Below are positions 1 to 7,855 of a DNA stretch of 43,229 nucleotides, piece after piece (position 1 is the first letter of the stretch; every line of letters begins with the position of its first letter). Source of the DNA: Clostridia bacterium (lineage in GTDB: Bacteria; Bacillota; Clostridia; Oscillospirales; CAG-272); NCBI GenBank assembly GCA_017468385.1, contig JAFUIQ010000014.1:1-43229 (forward strand). The letters run 5' to 3'. The translations under genes and the position numbers were made by a program. The notes beneath the pieces are model-generated. The model saw only the letters and a list, made by a program, of their open reading frames with translations, was not told the origin of the DNA and did not search any database.

Positions 1-345
1 CTTTTCCTCATTCACGAACTCCAGCACCGTGTCCTGGGACAGCTCCAGACAGCAGTTCGCCCGTACCACCAGCGTGTCCGAGAGCACGTATCGGCCGCCG
101 GGCACGTGTACGATGCGGTTCTCTGCCAGCGCCTGCCGGAATGCCTCCGTGTCATCCGTTGCGCCGTCGCCCGCCGCACCGTACATCTGAGGGGTAAAAT
201 GAAGTCTGTCAATTTTGTTCTCCACTTCAACGATGCCCTCTTCGATGTGGTTAAAATGCTTAGCACAGATTTTGGTGCCTATTTGCGTGATAACACCGCC
301 TATATCCTTCAGTTGATCCAGAAATGTCTGCTTTTTGTACCCCAA
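1..345 (-). CDS. Tail spike / pectate-lyase-fold protein (N-terminal part, cut by window start)
   Basis: Likely a receptor-binding or depolymerising tail spike. Reading from a TTG at 345 there are 115 open codons that run off the window edge. A GGAGG at about 353-357 sits 8 nt before the TTG, and no ATG or GTG fits it better. Residues about 55-75 give MYGAAGDGATDDTEAF, the hallmark opening of the pectate-lyase superfamily (Pectate_lyase_3) beta-helix in phage tail spikes, followed by VHVPGGRYVLSDTL, the first beta-helix turns. The first 50 residues are probably a baseplate-attachment region. It follows the tail-fibre gene by 18 bp in the late operon. The substrate cannot be read from this fragment. 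Confidence 0.8.
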   Translation of the reverse strand, partial: MGYKKQTFLDQLKDIGGVITQIGTKICAKHFNHIEEGIVEVENKIDRLHFTPQMYGAAGDGATDDTEAFRQALAENRIVHVPGGRYVLSDTLVVRANCCLELSQDTVLEFVNEEK

Positions 346-363
346 TTTTTCTCCCTCCTCGAT

Positions 364-1338
364 TTATATTTCTATATAACGAACCGTTACTGTTCTCCGT
401 TTTGCCTCATCGCTTACGGTTACTCGAACACCTTTTGCCGTTATTTCTGCAGTCACAATGTCCGATACATATCCGAGTTTCGTGAAATCAAAATGTACCT
501 CAGTCAAAGCACCTGCGGCGCCGTAGAGAACTCCATCCTCCACGGTGCTGTATACTGATTGACCGAGAATTCTTTTGTTTGCTTTCTCGTACACACCATG
601 AATGGCAGCGGATCCGATCCCAACCACCACATACGATATGTCGCATGGGATTTCAATCTCAACACTGTATGTTCCATCGCTGTTTTTCGCATATTGGCCG
701 ATTGTTGCGGTTATAGATCCCTTGTTTCTTTCAGGCATATATTCCCTCGGGATTCGTTTGTCGCCATTCAGTGGCGCTACACCGTCCACGCCTCCCTTTT
801 CCTTGACGGGGATATAGGAGAGCGCGGGAATCTGGCTCTTTGGTATGGTTCCATTATTATCCAAAGTAGCGATTCCGCCCGGCACACCCTTTTGAGATTC
901 GCGAATGTACAAAACGGATGCCACCTTTACCACCACATTATCCGCACTCGATATGGTGAACTGCAAGGTGTAGGATACGTCTCGCACCGAGCTTCCGCCG
1001 GGCTGGATGTATTCCGGATTTTCCGTTTCCCTCGCGGCGGCAAACAGTATCTCGCTTCCCTCTCCCAGTTTGGCAAACAGGCCGATTTCCCGAAGATAAT
1101 ACGCTTCGGGCATTTCTGTCTCCTTCACAACAATGATCGCAGATGTGGCCGATACGGTTACCGCTTCGATGGTGTACTCACCAACCTCGTCAGTGATGGC
1201 TGTCATGCTTTCTATGCTCCCGCCGCTCAGCCCAGATCCGACGGCACATCGGGTGAATGTGATTTTTCCTCCCTGCGCCAGGGCGGTCGCGATCAGGTTA
1301 TTCCCCAGTTCGGTTGGGGTAAGTGTATCAAGAATCAT
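364..1338 (-). CDS. Phage tail fibre / collar protein
   Basis: 324-residue tail fibre. The N-terminal 150 residues (starting MILDTLTPTELGNNLIA, with the YYLREIGLFAK pattern) match the phage tail-collar N-terminal domain (DUF3751-like) of P2/Mu-type fibres, which docks the fibre on the baseplate. A short IPKSQIPAL segment at about residue 165 resembles the link between shaft units, and the rest is beta-rich and of unknown fold. It starts at an ATG preceded by AAAGGA. It lies between the gpI-like baseplate gene and the tail spike, the usual place for fibres. The C-terminal region is the likely host-specificity part (inference). Confidence 0.85.
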   Translation of the reverse strand: MILDTLTPTELGNNLIATALAQGGKITFTRCAVGSGLSGGSIESMTAITDEVGEYTIEAVTVSATSAIIVVKETEMPEAYYLREIGLFAKLGEGSEILFAAARETENPEYIQPGGSSVRDVSYTLQFTISSADNVVVKVASVLYIRESQKGVPGGIATLDNNGTIPKSQIPALSYIPVKEKGGVDGVAPLNGDKRIPREYMPERNKGSITATIGQYAKNSDGTYSVEIEIPCDISYVVVGIGSAAIHGVYEKANKRILGQSVYSTVEDGVLYGAAGALTEVHFDFTKLGYVSDIVTAEITAKGVRVTVSDEAKRRTVTVRYIEI

Positions 1339-1369
1339 GCTTTTTTCCTTTCGTTGATATATTGTCGGA

Positions 1370-1966
1370 TTACGCGCCCAATATCATCTCGCCAAGCACA
1401 GCCTCCCCACACGCCGACGTTGCACTATGGGCCGCTTCTACCCTGCAGTTTCCGTACAGACGTTTTTCGATCAGTGATGCAGCGGCCACGTAAATGTATT
1501 CAGGCTCTCTCGGTTTCTGTGCGGTCAGAAGTTCCACATGTGCCGGCATGATTTTTTCCGCCTGCGTTATGAATCGCCGAATGGCATCGTCGGCCGCTTC
1601 ACCGAAATAGGACACTATCACCTGAAGGCCGTCAGCGCTCTCTGTGACGTCGCACCGGACGCCGAGTGTTGCCTCCGCCAGCATCCGCAATGCATCTTTG
1701 GTTGTAGTCTTTTTTGATCGCATAGCAGCTATCACTGCCGCGCGTCTGAGGTTGAGGGGGGCCAGCGTGGCGGTTAGACCATACTCTTTCTCCCAATCGC
1801 CTATGGTTTCCTCGGCGGTAGATGGTGAGAACTCCTGCTCGATCTGCACCATACGTACCTGAAGCCTGTCCAGCTCGGCACCGATGGCGTTTTGCAGATT
1901 CTGCATGACTTTGGATCTATCGTAGTAGCGCGGCAGTATCGATAGCATTCTCTCACTGGCTGACAC
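1370..1966 (-). CDS. Baseplate protein, XkdU/gpI-like (DUF2313)
   Basis: 198-residue protein of the DUF2313 family (PBSX XkdU; P2 gpI counterpart), a baseplate-wedge component to which fibres attach. The opening SERMLSILPRYYDRSKVMQNLQNAIGAEL and the later TIGDWEKEYGL pattern are typical of the family. The start is a GTG overlapping the end of the baseplate J gene by 14 nt, with GGTGAG 5 nt before it; an ATG six codons later is the alternative. Order J, XkdU, fibre is conserved in PBSX-like tails. Confidence 0.88.
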   Translation of the reverse strand: MSASERMLSILPRYYDRSKVMQNLQNAIGAELDRLQVRMVQIEQEFSPSTAEETIGDWEKEYGLTATLAPLNLRRAAVIAAMRSKKTTTKDALRMLAEATLGVRCDVTESADGLQVIVSYFGEAADDAIRRFITQAEKIMPAHVELLTAQKPREPEYIYVAAASLIEKRLYGNCRVEAAHSATSACGEAVLGEMILGA

Positions 1967-3005
1967 CGATGCTCACCGTCCCTTTCACTGCGATTTCCGT
2001 ATCCGCAACACTCACATTCTCCTCCGCACCGTTCACAGTCAAGGACGTATAATCCTCCACTCCCTCGATGCTCATAAGAATCTCACTGATTCTATTATAG
2101 CGGATGAGCGGTGTAGCAAAGGCGCCTGCTGCAAGATAGGTTTCCAACGCCTTCTCCATCGCCTCCTGTACGGCAGATGCGGTCTGTGCTCCCGTCAGCA
2201 GGATCGTGGATGAGATGTCGATCGGTTTTTCCACCGCGCTCTCTACAGTGACGATGGCACCTACGGGACGTTTACTTTCGATGTTTTCCGCGACATCGCC
2301 CACCAGTTTCTCCTCCGCGCTTTCATTGTTGGAGGAAACAATCACCACTTTTACCGTTCCGGGGCCGTTCCAGCGCGGAAGCACCTTTGCGCCACCCACG
2401 CCTGTTACCTCCATTGCCCATTGTCTGTAATGAGCCGGATTACCGGAAGTAGGAGGCTCGCGGATAAGATCGTAATACCGCTCTCGCAGATCATTGTCCG
2501 ATTCCTCATTATATCCGCCTGTGATCTTTTCCGGATTGTTCACGCTATACACACCGGTCTGTGTAACTGCCATCACTGTAACCACATTGGCAGCTGCATT
2601 CCCCTGTGCTCCCGATTCTACAGCGATCACGCCGCATTCAGCGAAACCATCCGTGCCGATCACCGCTGTTTCGGATGTACGGTACTCTGACCTCTCGGAA
2701 CGCACAATGGTTCCTATGGCAATTCTGGTCCCCGGTACTCCCGTGAACACGACGAGCCCCGCCGCTTTTGTTGCAGGCTTTCTCACCAACAGTTCCCTGT
2801 CATATACAAGTCGCTCCAGATCTGCGCCGGTCGCTGTTGCCACGAAAGCCTTCTGCAGTTTTTTGTCCGCCTCCTGCCACAATTTTTCCATTTCCACAGA
2901 AGCCGGTGCGGCTCCGTCATAGAAAAATGAGCCTTTGGACGTGTCGTACTCATCACCGATTCCTGCCAGTATTCTCGCAAGAATCTGATCTGCATTATTG
3001 GACAT
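1953..3005 (-). CDS. Baseplate J family protein (XkdT/gpJ-like)
   Basis: 350-residue baseplate wedge protein of the gpJ/XkdT family. In contractile tails it forms the outer wedge ring that triggers sheath contraction. Family signs are the N-terminal helix, the LVVFTGVPGTRIAIGTIVRSE segment, the conserved TGGYNEESDNDLRERY block, and GGAKVLPRWNGPGTVKVVIVS. The ATG at 3005 was chosen because GAGGGC lies about 9 nt upstream; a longer reading from 3029 would put that site inside the gene. It overlaps the DUF2634 gene end by 11 nt, consistent with translational coupling. Confidence 0.93.
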   Translation of the reverse strand: MSNNADQILARILAGIGDEYDTSKGSFFYDGAAPASVEMEKLWQEADKKLQKAFVATATGADLERLVYDRELLVRKPATKAAGLVVFTGVPGTRIAIGTIVRSERSEYRTSETAVIGTDGFAECGVIAVESGAQGNAAANVVTVMAVTQTGVYSVNNPEKITGGYNEESDNDLRERYYDLIREPPTSGNPAHYRQWAMEVTGVGGAKVLPRWNGPGTVKVVIVSSNNESAEEKLVGDVAENIESKRPVGAIVTVESAVEKPIDISSTILLTGAQTASAVQEAMEKALETYLAAGAFATPLIRYNRISEILMSIEGVEDYTSLTVNGAEENVSVADTEIAVKGTVSIGVSQ

Positions 3006-3438
3006 TGAAACTGCCCTCCGTTTCTCCATATATGGTTTGCACGGAATATGCCACCGTGCAGGCGTGGCGATCGACTGTCACCGTCAAATCGCGGACGTCC
3101 GTTATTTCGGGGCTCTCCAGCATCTTTTCCCGGATTTCCCGCGACAGCTCCGCACGGATATATTCCCGGTCTCGGGATCCGTAAAACCACTGAAGAAATT
3201 CCACACCGTACGTTCCCTCTCCAAGGTCATATACGGCGAATGCATCCGCTTCTGTACGGATCAATTTTTCTATCCATGCCTTGATGCGTTCGATGCCGCT
3301 CACCATCTTCGGACGGCGATCCTCCAGAACAAAATCCCCCGCGGCGAAATCAAACACACACGTTTTGGTATCTTTGCGTTCCGGCGCAGATGTTTCCTCG
3401 TATGCCCGATCCGTTATCGTCGGAAAAATCGATGTCAC
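2995..3438 (-). CDS. Baseplate wedge protein, XkdS/gp25-like (DUF2634)
   Basis: 147-residue DUF2634 protein, the PBSX XkdS counterpart and equivalent of the gp25-type wedge subunit that anchors the first sheath ring. The segment DFVLEDRRPKMVSGIERIKAWIEKLIRTE is typical. It begins with GTG, with the GTGA overlapping the TGA stop of the DUF2577 gene, so the two are coupled. Position between XkdR-like and baseplate J genes is the standard order. Confidence 0.88.
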   Translation of the reverse strand: MTSIFPTITDRAYEETSAPERKDTKTCVFDFAAGDFVLEDRRPKMVSGIERIKAWIEKLIRTEADAFAVYDLGEGTYGVEFLQWFYGSRDREYIRAELSREIREKMLESPEITDVRDLTVTVDRHACTVAYSVQTIYGETEGSFNVQ

Positions 3439-3758
3439 TGTCTCACCGCCTTATCTATTACGTAAAAGACCTGATTATTATCGCTGGCCATTACGATCAC
3501 GTCATCCCCGACCCGCAGGACATCTTCCTGCAGCACCTCGGTATATACGACCGTACCGTCCGCGGTGCGGAGGGCTATGCGTCGTTCATACCCCTTCAGC
3601 AGATGTGCGGCAATGACCAGATTTTTCCCCTCTGCGTGGATTCGATCCGCTTCGATCTTGAATGGTGATACAGCCACAACGTGCATGACCTGCACACCGA
3701 TCTTATGCGTATTTTTGTTTTTATTCAATTCTTTTGCCAGATCCGTTATTGCGCTCAT
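3435..3758 (-). CDS. DUF2577 baseplate-associated protein (XkdR-like)
   Basis: 107-residue DUF2577 protein. The N-terminus has the family's lysine/asparagine-rich helix, then VMHVVAVSPFKIEADRI and a small beta-barrel ending RVGDDVIVMASDNNQVFYVIDKAV, which resembles the OB-like domain of hub/spike adaptor proteins. It sits between the hub (XkdQ-like) and DUF2634 genes as in PBSX. It may be the spike or cap of the hub, but this is inferred from position and fold pattern. Confidence 0.85.
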   Translation of the reverse strand: MSAITDLAKELNKNKNTHKIGVQVMHVVAVSPFKIEADRIHAEGKNLVIAAHLLKGYERRIALRTADGTVVYTEVLQEDVLRVGDDVIVMASDNNQVFYVIDKAVRQ

Positions 3759-3776
3759 GCCGTACTCCGTTCTGAT

Positions 3777-4874
3777 TTATGTAGGTCCGAAAATGTTGAT
3801 ATAATCTCCAAACAGCTTTTGAGTGTATTCGCTGTTTACTCCTCCGCCCGATAGCCCACGCCCCTCACTGCTCTTGCGCTCCGATTCGGCCTGTATCTCT
3901 TCGGCAAGTATTTTCTCATAGGTTTGTGTGGCGCTGTGTGCGGATAGGCTCATTTTCATTCGATGCTCACCGTTGGCCATTGTGCGGCCGATGCTTTCCA
4001 GAATCCACTCTCCGCTGATTCCGGTGATCGGCTCCGCCAAGGTAATTCTCTGCCCGCACCGGGGCACCCAACTGCCCGCACATTCCAGCGACACCTTCGG
4101 TACAGGATTCTTTTTCTGCAAAAGCCGGTTGTTTACGATAGCGTTGGCATCCGTGTCCTCTTCCTCGGCCACGATCAGCTCCTGCATTACGCCGTATTTT
4201 GCGATACTGTCCCCATCTTCGGCGGATATACCGGTATCGTAGTACCCTGTGCTGTCCCCGGATACATATTTGATCCTGTTTCGCACGTCTTCGATGGATT
4301 CTTCCCTCTGCGGCGATGTTATCTCCGCAAGCACTGTTCCGGCGGAACGGGAGCCTACTTCCTCCACGTTCACCCGACGGAATCCTCCGTAGTATGCGTG
4401 GTAACGACGTCCGGTTATATCTCGGGCTCGTTCCAGGAGCTTGTCCATAATCTTCGCCGGCGTTTCCAGATAGCACGTCTCATCCACAGTAGCGGCGATA
4501 TCGGCAACCATGAACGGCTCGATGCCGCATTCGTCCATGAGGGATATGATCGCCTCACGGATGGTAACGCCCACAAACTGCATGGTGATCTGGGACTTAT
4601 TCAAATACCAGCACGGATCATAGCACGTATATGACCGTGCATTTTCAGTGTGAGATGTCTTTGTGATCATTCCTATAAAAGGAGAAAGACCATCCGCCCA
4701 CAGACGCACATCATCCCCAATCTGGAGCGGGGGAATATTGTATCGCGTCAAATCGCTGTACGGGATCTGAAAGGTGAATTTATCACCGAGGGTGTCCAGC
4801 GAGGAGGTGTGTGCGGCACTGATTACCGCGGGAGCGATATCCGTGCCGTTCACAACGATGCTGATATCGTTCAT
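3777..4874 (-). CDS. Baseplate hub protein, XkdQ/gp27-like
   Basis: 365-residue hub protein, counterpart of PBSX XkdQ and of the gpD/gp27 hub family. Visible signs are the N-terminal beta-domain (SLDTLGDKFTFQIPYSD), the MITKTSHTENARSYTCYDPCWYL segment, and the helical insert IREAIISLMDECGI typical of hub proteins. The last about 40 residues are charged and glycine-rich, likely a flexible tail. It overlaps the upstream XkdP-like gene by 4 nt (ATGA). Confidence 0.9.
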   Translation of the reverse strand: MNDISIVVNGTDIAPAVISAAHTSSLDTLGDKFTFQIPYSDLTRYNIPPLQIGDDVRLWADGLSPFIGMITKTSHTENARSYTCYDPCWYLNKSQITMQFVGVTIREAIISLMDECGIEPFMVADIAATVDETCYLETPAKIMDKLLERARDITGRRYHAYYGGFRRVNVEEVGSRSAGTVLAEITSPQREESIEDVRNRIKYVSGDSTGYYDTGISAEDGDSIAKYGVMQELIVAEEEDTDANAIVNNRLLQKKNPVPKVSLECAGSWVPRCGQRITLAEPITGISGEWILESIGRTMANGEHRMKMSLSAHSATQTYEKILAEEIQAESERKSSEGRGLSGGGVNSEYTQKLFGDYINIFGPT

Positions 4875-5269
4875 CCTTCCACCCCTCTGTATTGACTCAA
4901 TGTCATACTGTAGAATATATCCTTACCCCGTCTTTGCGACCAGGGGAAGGAAACGACCGCCGCTTGCATGGAAATTCCCAACTCGGGGATCGTCAACTGC
5001 AGGGGTTCGCGAGAGTCCCGCATCTTCTCGATGGCCCACACGTATTCCATGCCGTACATAGATGTGTTCAACACGTATGGTGCATAGAAAGCCGGGAAAA
5101 AGCATTCCCAGGATACTTCCTGTAATTTTCGTTTTCCGATATGGACAATCTCTCCGCCGTCAACAGTGTCGTAGGTGGTAATTTTGGCGTCGGATTTCAC
5201 ATGAATTTCCGGCGGTGTTACCGGGATCAGCAGGATGTTGGATTTGTGCCGTATGTAGATCTTCGTCAT
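4871..5269 (-). CDS. Tail protein, XkdP-like N-terminal domain, no LysM
   Basis: 132-residue protein corresponding to the N-terminal domain of XkdP-type tail proteins, which bind the tube end next to the hub. The blocks LLIPVTPPEIHVKSDAKI and GGEIVHIGKRKLQEVSWECFFPAF are typical. Most XkdP homologues are about 220 residues with a C-terminal LysM peptidoglycan-binding domain; here the protein stops after the core domain (YRGVEG). Both neighbours overlap by 4 nt, so the short form is intact in the operon and not a frameshift. Confidence 0.8.
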   Translation of the reverse strand: MTKIYIRHKSNILLIPVTPPEIHVKSDAKITTYDTVDGGEIVHIGKRKLQEVSWECFFPAFYAPYVLNTSMYGMEYVWAIEKMRDSREPLQLTIPELGISMQAAVVSFPWSQRRGKDIFYSMTLSQYRGVEG

Positions 5270-6873
5270 GTGTTTTCCACCGCCTCCAGTACACGTTCGG
5301 CCACAATCTCCGCCAGTTCTTCATCGGATCGCTGTGCACCGCTGATAAAGATCTGGATGGTGTGGCCGCCGCGCAGAATATTTCTTGTTTGCTGTGACGG
5401 GATCACGCGGGTACCGTTGGGAAGATCCACGATCTCGCCGCCACGCTCGTTGATGCGGGCAAGGCCGCCGGGATGACGGGATGTGCCGCCTGCATAGGAA
5501 GGGATGGGATCGCCGCCAAAATACTTATTCCAAGTATTCTTTACTCCGGACATGCTCCAATCCCCTTGAAACAGTCCCTTTCCTATGTCACCACCGCTGG
5601 CCGCGCCAATATCGTTAATAAACAGAATTATTTTAAGGATGCCATTCACAAGTTCGAGTAATGGTGCCAAAGCGTGCAGCAACTCTCCCGAAACATTCAC
5701 CAGTTTCTTTAACGATTCAGATTTGCCCAATATTGTTATCGTATCGATGAGTTTTTCGCCCGCATCAAGCATCCAGCCAAACACCTCGGATGCTCTGTCA
5801 GCGATCCGCTTCATGGTACCGTCCTGCTCCCACTGCTCCATTTTGGACATGACGCCCTGCACTTTTTCGCGGATACGATCCATAGCACCACCGATTTTGA
5901 TAGATCCGTCATTGGACACACCGATGATATTGGTTATCGTATTCGTGGCAATACCTTTCACAGTGGACCACATACCGGTAAGCGTACTCGCCTGCTTTTT
6001 CATACCGCCCGCATAGCGTGAATCCATAAATTCCGCCAGCGTATCGGCCAAAACGTCCTTGTCGAGGATCTTCGTGCCGCTGAACAGTTTGATTCCTTTG
6101 GATTGTGCGTACTGATTCAGCGTATCACGTGTGATGCCGATATCAGCCAGGCTGTCAAACTGCCCGCTGACGGCAGCCTTACCGAAGGCCTTGGCCATGT
6201 CCGCCACGTCGCGTTTGTTGATCGCGGCGGCATCACCGATGGAGCGCAGATACTTTTCCGTTTTCAATTCATAGGTTTCCAGCATAGCGGCCGACTCGAT
6301 CAATTCCGCATTGTCAAAGGCGGAGAAATTCGCCATATTTACGGCGTATTTCATTACCTCGGATGCCCTCTCGGCAGATTTGGTCACGGTTTCAATGTTG
6401 GCACGCAGTGTTTCCAGCTCCCCCCCGGCGGTAAATCCTGTTTTCACTCCGTCCACCACCATATTGACCGCATCTCGCAGCAGCAAAGCTTTCGCGGCGG
6501 CAGCCACATAACTTTTCGCCGTCTCCGATGCCTTCACACGCGCCATTCTCGATTTAGCAGCCTGCTGTTCCTGCAGTTTGTATTGCTTAGTCTGCACCCG
6601 CAGAGATTCTTCGCGTTCCCGCTTTAATTCCCTCTCGTTTGCGATCTGTTTCTTCAAACCGGCATTGGCAGCGCGAGCGGAAGCCTTTTCTTCCTTGGTG
6701 GCCAATTTGGCGATATCGGCTTTGGAAAGAATCTGCTGTTTCAGCTGTTTGATTTTCTCGGTGGAATCCTTTATGCTTTGGTTTGTTTCCTTGATCTGCT
6801 TCGCACTTTTTTTCAGCGGCGATGTGAAGCGGTCCACATAACCAAGAATAACGGATATAGTTTTGCTCGCCAC
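5266..6873 (-). CDS. Tail tape measure protein
   Basis: 535-residue tape measure protein. Residues 15-130 are a long charged coiled coil, followed by the TP901-type core (LETLRANIETVTKSAERASEVMKYAVNMANF and the AKAFGKAAVSGQFDSLADIGIT block) and a hydrophobic stretch near 395-435 that may insert in the host membrane. The start is GTG at 6873, overlapping the TAG of the -1 chaperone frame; the GGAGG for it encodes the end of that frame. Using the usual about 0.15 nm per residue, the tail would be about 80 nm, short for a myovirus. Confidence 0.9.
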   Translation of the reverse strand: MASKTISVILGYVDRFTSPLKKSAKQIKETNQSIKDSTEKIKQLKQQILSKADIAKLATKEEKASARAANAGLKKQIANERELKREREESLRVQTKQYKLQEQQAAKSRMARVKASETAKSYVAAAAKALLLRDAVNMVVDGVKTGFTAGGELETLRANIETVTKSAERASEVMKYAVNMANFSAFDNAELIESAAMLETYELKTEKYLRSIGDAAAINKRDVADMAKAFGKAAVSGQFDSLADIGITRDTLNQYAQSKGIKLFSGTKILDKDVLADTLAEFMDSRYAGGMKKQASTLTGMWSTVKGIATNTITNIIGVSNDGSIKIGGAMDRIREKVQGVMSKMEQWEQDGTMKRIADRASEVFGWMLDAGEKLIDTITILGKSESLKKLVNVSGELLHALAPLLELVNGILKIILFINDIGAASGGDIGKGLFQGDWSMSGVKNTWNKYFGGDPIPSYAGGTSRHPGGLARINERGGEIVDLPNGTRVIPSQQTRNILRGGHTIQIFISGAQRSDEELAEIVAERVLEAVENT

Positions 6874-7037
6874 TATTTACCGCCTCCAAACATTTCGTCA
6901 AGTTCTTTGTAAAAAAGGTCGCGGGATGCCCCAAGGAAGGCTTTTTCGATGGGCGTCAGGGCGGCAAGCTGCGCGGGGGTATACCCGCGCAGTGCCCAGA
7001 ACGCAAAGAGCCTCATATCAGCATCCCGCTCCGTCAG
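6873..7037 (-). CDS. Tail assembly chaperone, -1 frameshift extension
   Basis: A 54-codon frame with no start of its own. It is entered by -1 slippage at the heptamer 7037-7043 and ends in TAG at 6873-6875. The fused product would be the 126-residue upstream chaperone plus 54 residues, about 180 in total. The extension reads LTERDADMRLFAFWALRGYTPAQL and then LTPIEKAFLGASRDLFYKELDEMF; the GYTP..L..L.PIEKAFL pattern is what is usually seen in the second tail-chaperone frame of Xkd-like operons. Long and short chaperone forms set the assembly of tail tube around the tape measure, whose gene begins at the same point. The frame, the slip site and the position all agree; expression is inferred. Confidence 0.82.
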   Translation of the reverse strand: MTERDADMRLFAFWALRGYTPAQLAALTPIEKAFLGASRDLFYKELDEMFGGGK

Positions 7038-7414
7038 TTTTTTACATCTTCTCCGATGCGCTCCAGTCCGAGGAATTTGGACAAAGTTTCGCCCACCTGC
7101 ATCACGTCCGCAGGATCCATGATCTTGGGGACTACGTCCGTGGGGACGGTAACCTCGAATGCTTCCCGCACCTTATCGGAGTGCAAGAGCGGGCAGCACT
7201 TATAGATCATCTCCTTGTACATCTCGTACACGTCGGACACGTTGGAGGAACTATCCAAGCCGTTCAGAAAACCGATTGTTTCCGAATCGGCGGGGCGATG
7301 GAATGCCAGCGTTTTTCCCATCGAGGGTACGTGGATCTCCCGGAAGGCTTCCCTGTCCTTCTCTCGCTGCAGTTTTCGCGCAATGAGATCGTCAAACGTT
7401 GCTCTTTCCATCAT
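7034..7414 (-). CDS. Tail assembly chaperone, XkdN-like (short form)
   Basis: 126-residue XkdN-like chaperone made from the zero frame. It has the family's predominantly helical pattern (RATFDDLIARKLQREKDR, then IHVPSMGKTLAFHRPADSETIGFLNGL). Chaperones of this type lie between the tube and tape measure genes and are not part of the virion. It starts at one of two adjacent ATGs (7414 or 7411) after GGAGG and overlaps the tube gene stop. Its last codons, GTA AAA AAC TGA, form the slippery site for the extended product. Confidence 0.9.
   Translation of the reverse strand: MMERATFDDLIARKLQREKDREAFREIHVPSMGKTLAFHRPADSETIGFLNGLDSSSNVSDVYEMYKEMIYKCCPLLHSDKVREAFEVTVPTDVVPKIMDPADVMQVGETLSKFLGLERIGEDVKN
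7037..7043 (-). promoter_or_regulatory. Programmed -1 ribosomal frameshift site (A AAA AAC)
   Basis: On the minus strand the zero frame reads GTA AAA AAC TGA, giving the canonical heptamer X XXY YYZ = A AAA AAC directly before the stop. An SD-like GGAGAAG ends 4 nt upstream of the heptamer, similar to the stimulator of dnaX frameshifting. A perfect 9-bp hairpin (6969-6992) lies about 44 nt downstream, further than usual for a stimulator. Confidence 0.85.
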
Positions 7415-7842
7415 AATACCTCCAGATATTCCATCTTTGTACCGCTGAACGGGAATTCCTCATCCACAATGGACTTGGCATCGAACAGGGCTGCTACGAA
7501 CTCCGATACGACCACATCGCGTACCGCCACGCGCTCCGTTGCACCGGTGCTGGGGTTGTTCAATTTACTGGTCAGCGTAATATCTGGCATGATACCCGTG
7601 GTATATGCCTTCAGCATCTGCCGGCCGATCTTGCTGTCCACTTTGTGGATCTTGATGGTACCCGCCACTTTGTAGCCGTGATACTGCTGGTACGTCTCAT
7701 AGGCACCGCAGCAGTTCACATCGTCGAAACTGCCAGTGACTTTGCACTCGTATCCGGACAGCTCCGCCAGTTTCTCGCCGTTCCACCAAAGAACGCCGTT
7801 TGTACCGGAAAAGAATCCGTTCTGCTTAATTGTTTCTGCCAT
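7411..7842 (-). CDS. Phage tail tube protein (XkdM-like)
   Basis: 143-residue inner tail tube protein of the XkdM family. Typical features are the near N-terminal SGTNGVLWWNGEKLAEL (the family's 'G..G..W.dG..laev' pattern), YHGYKVAGTIKIHKVDS and LTSKLNNPSTGATERVAVRDVVV. It polymerises into the tube inside the sheath. It lies directly after the sheath gene and before the chaperone, the normal order in contractile tails. Confidence 0.93.
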   Translation of the reverse strand: MAETIKQNGFFSGTNGVLWWNGEKLAELSGYECKVTGSFDDVNCCGAYETYQQYHGYKVAGTIKIHKVDSKIGRQMLKAYTTGIMPDITLTSKLNNPSTGATERVAVRDVVVSEFVAALFDAKSIVDEEFPFSGTKMEYLEVL

Positions 7843-7855
7843 GATTTACCTCCTA

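Noticed and set aside
559-1551. Long plus-strand open frame across the tail-fibre region
   Set aside because: It lies opposite the well-supported fibre and XkdU genes, has no ribosome site and no recognisable motif.
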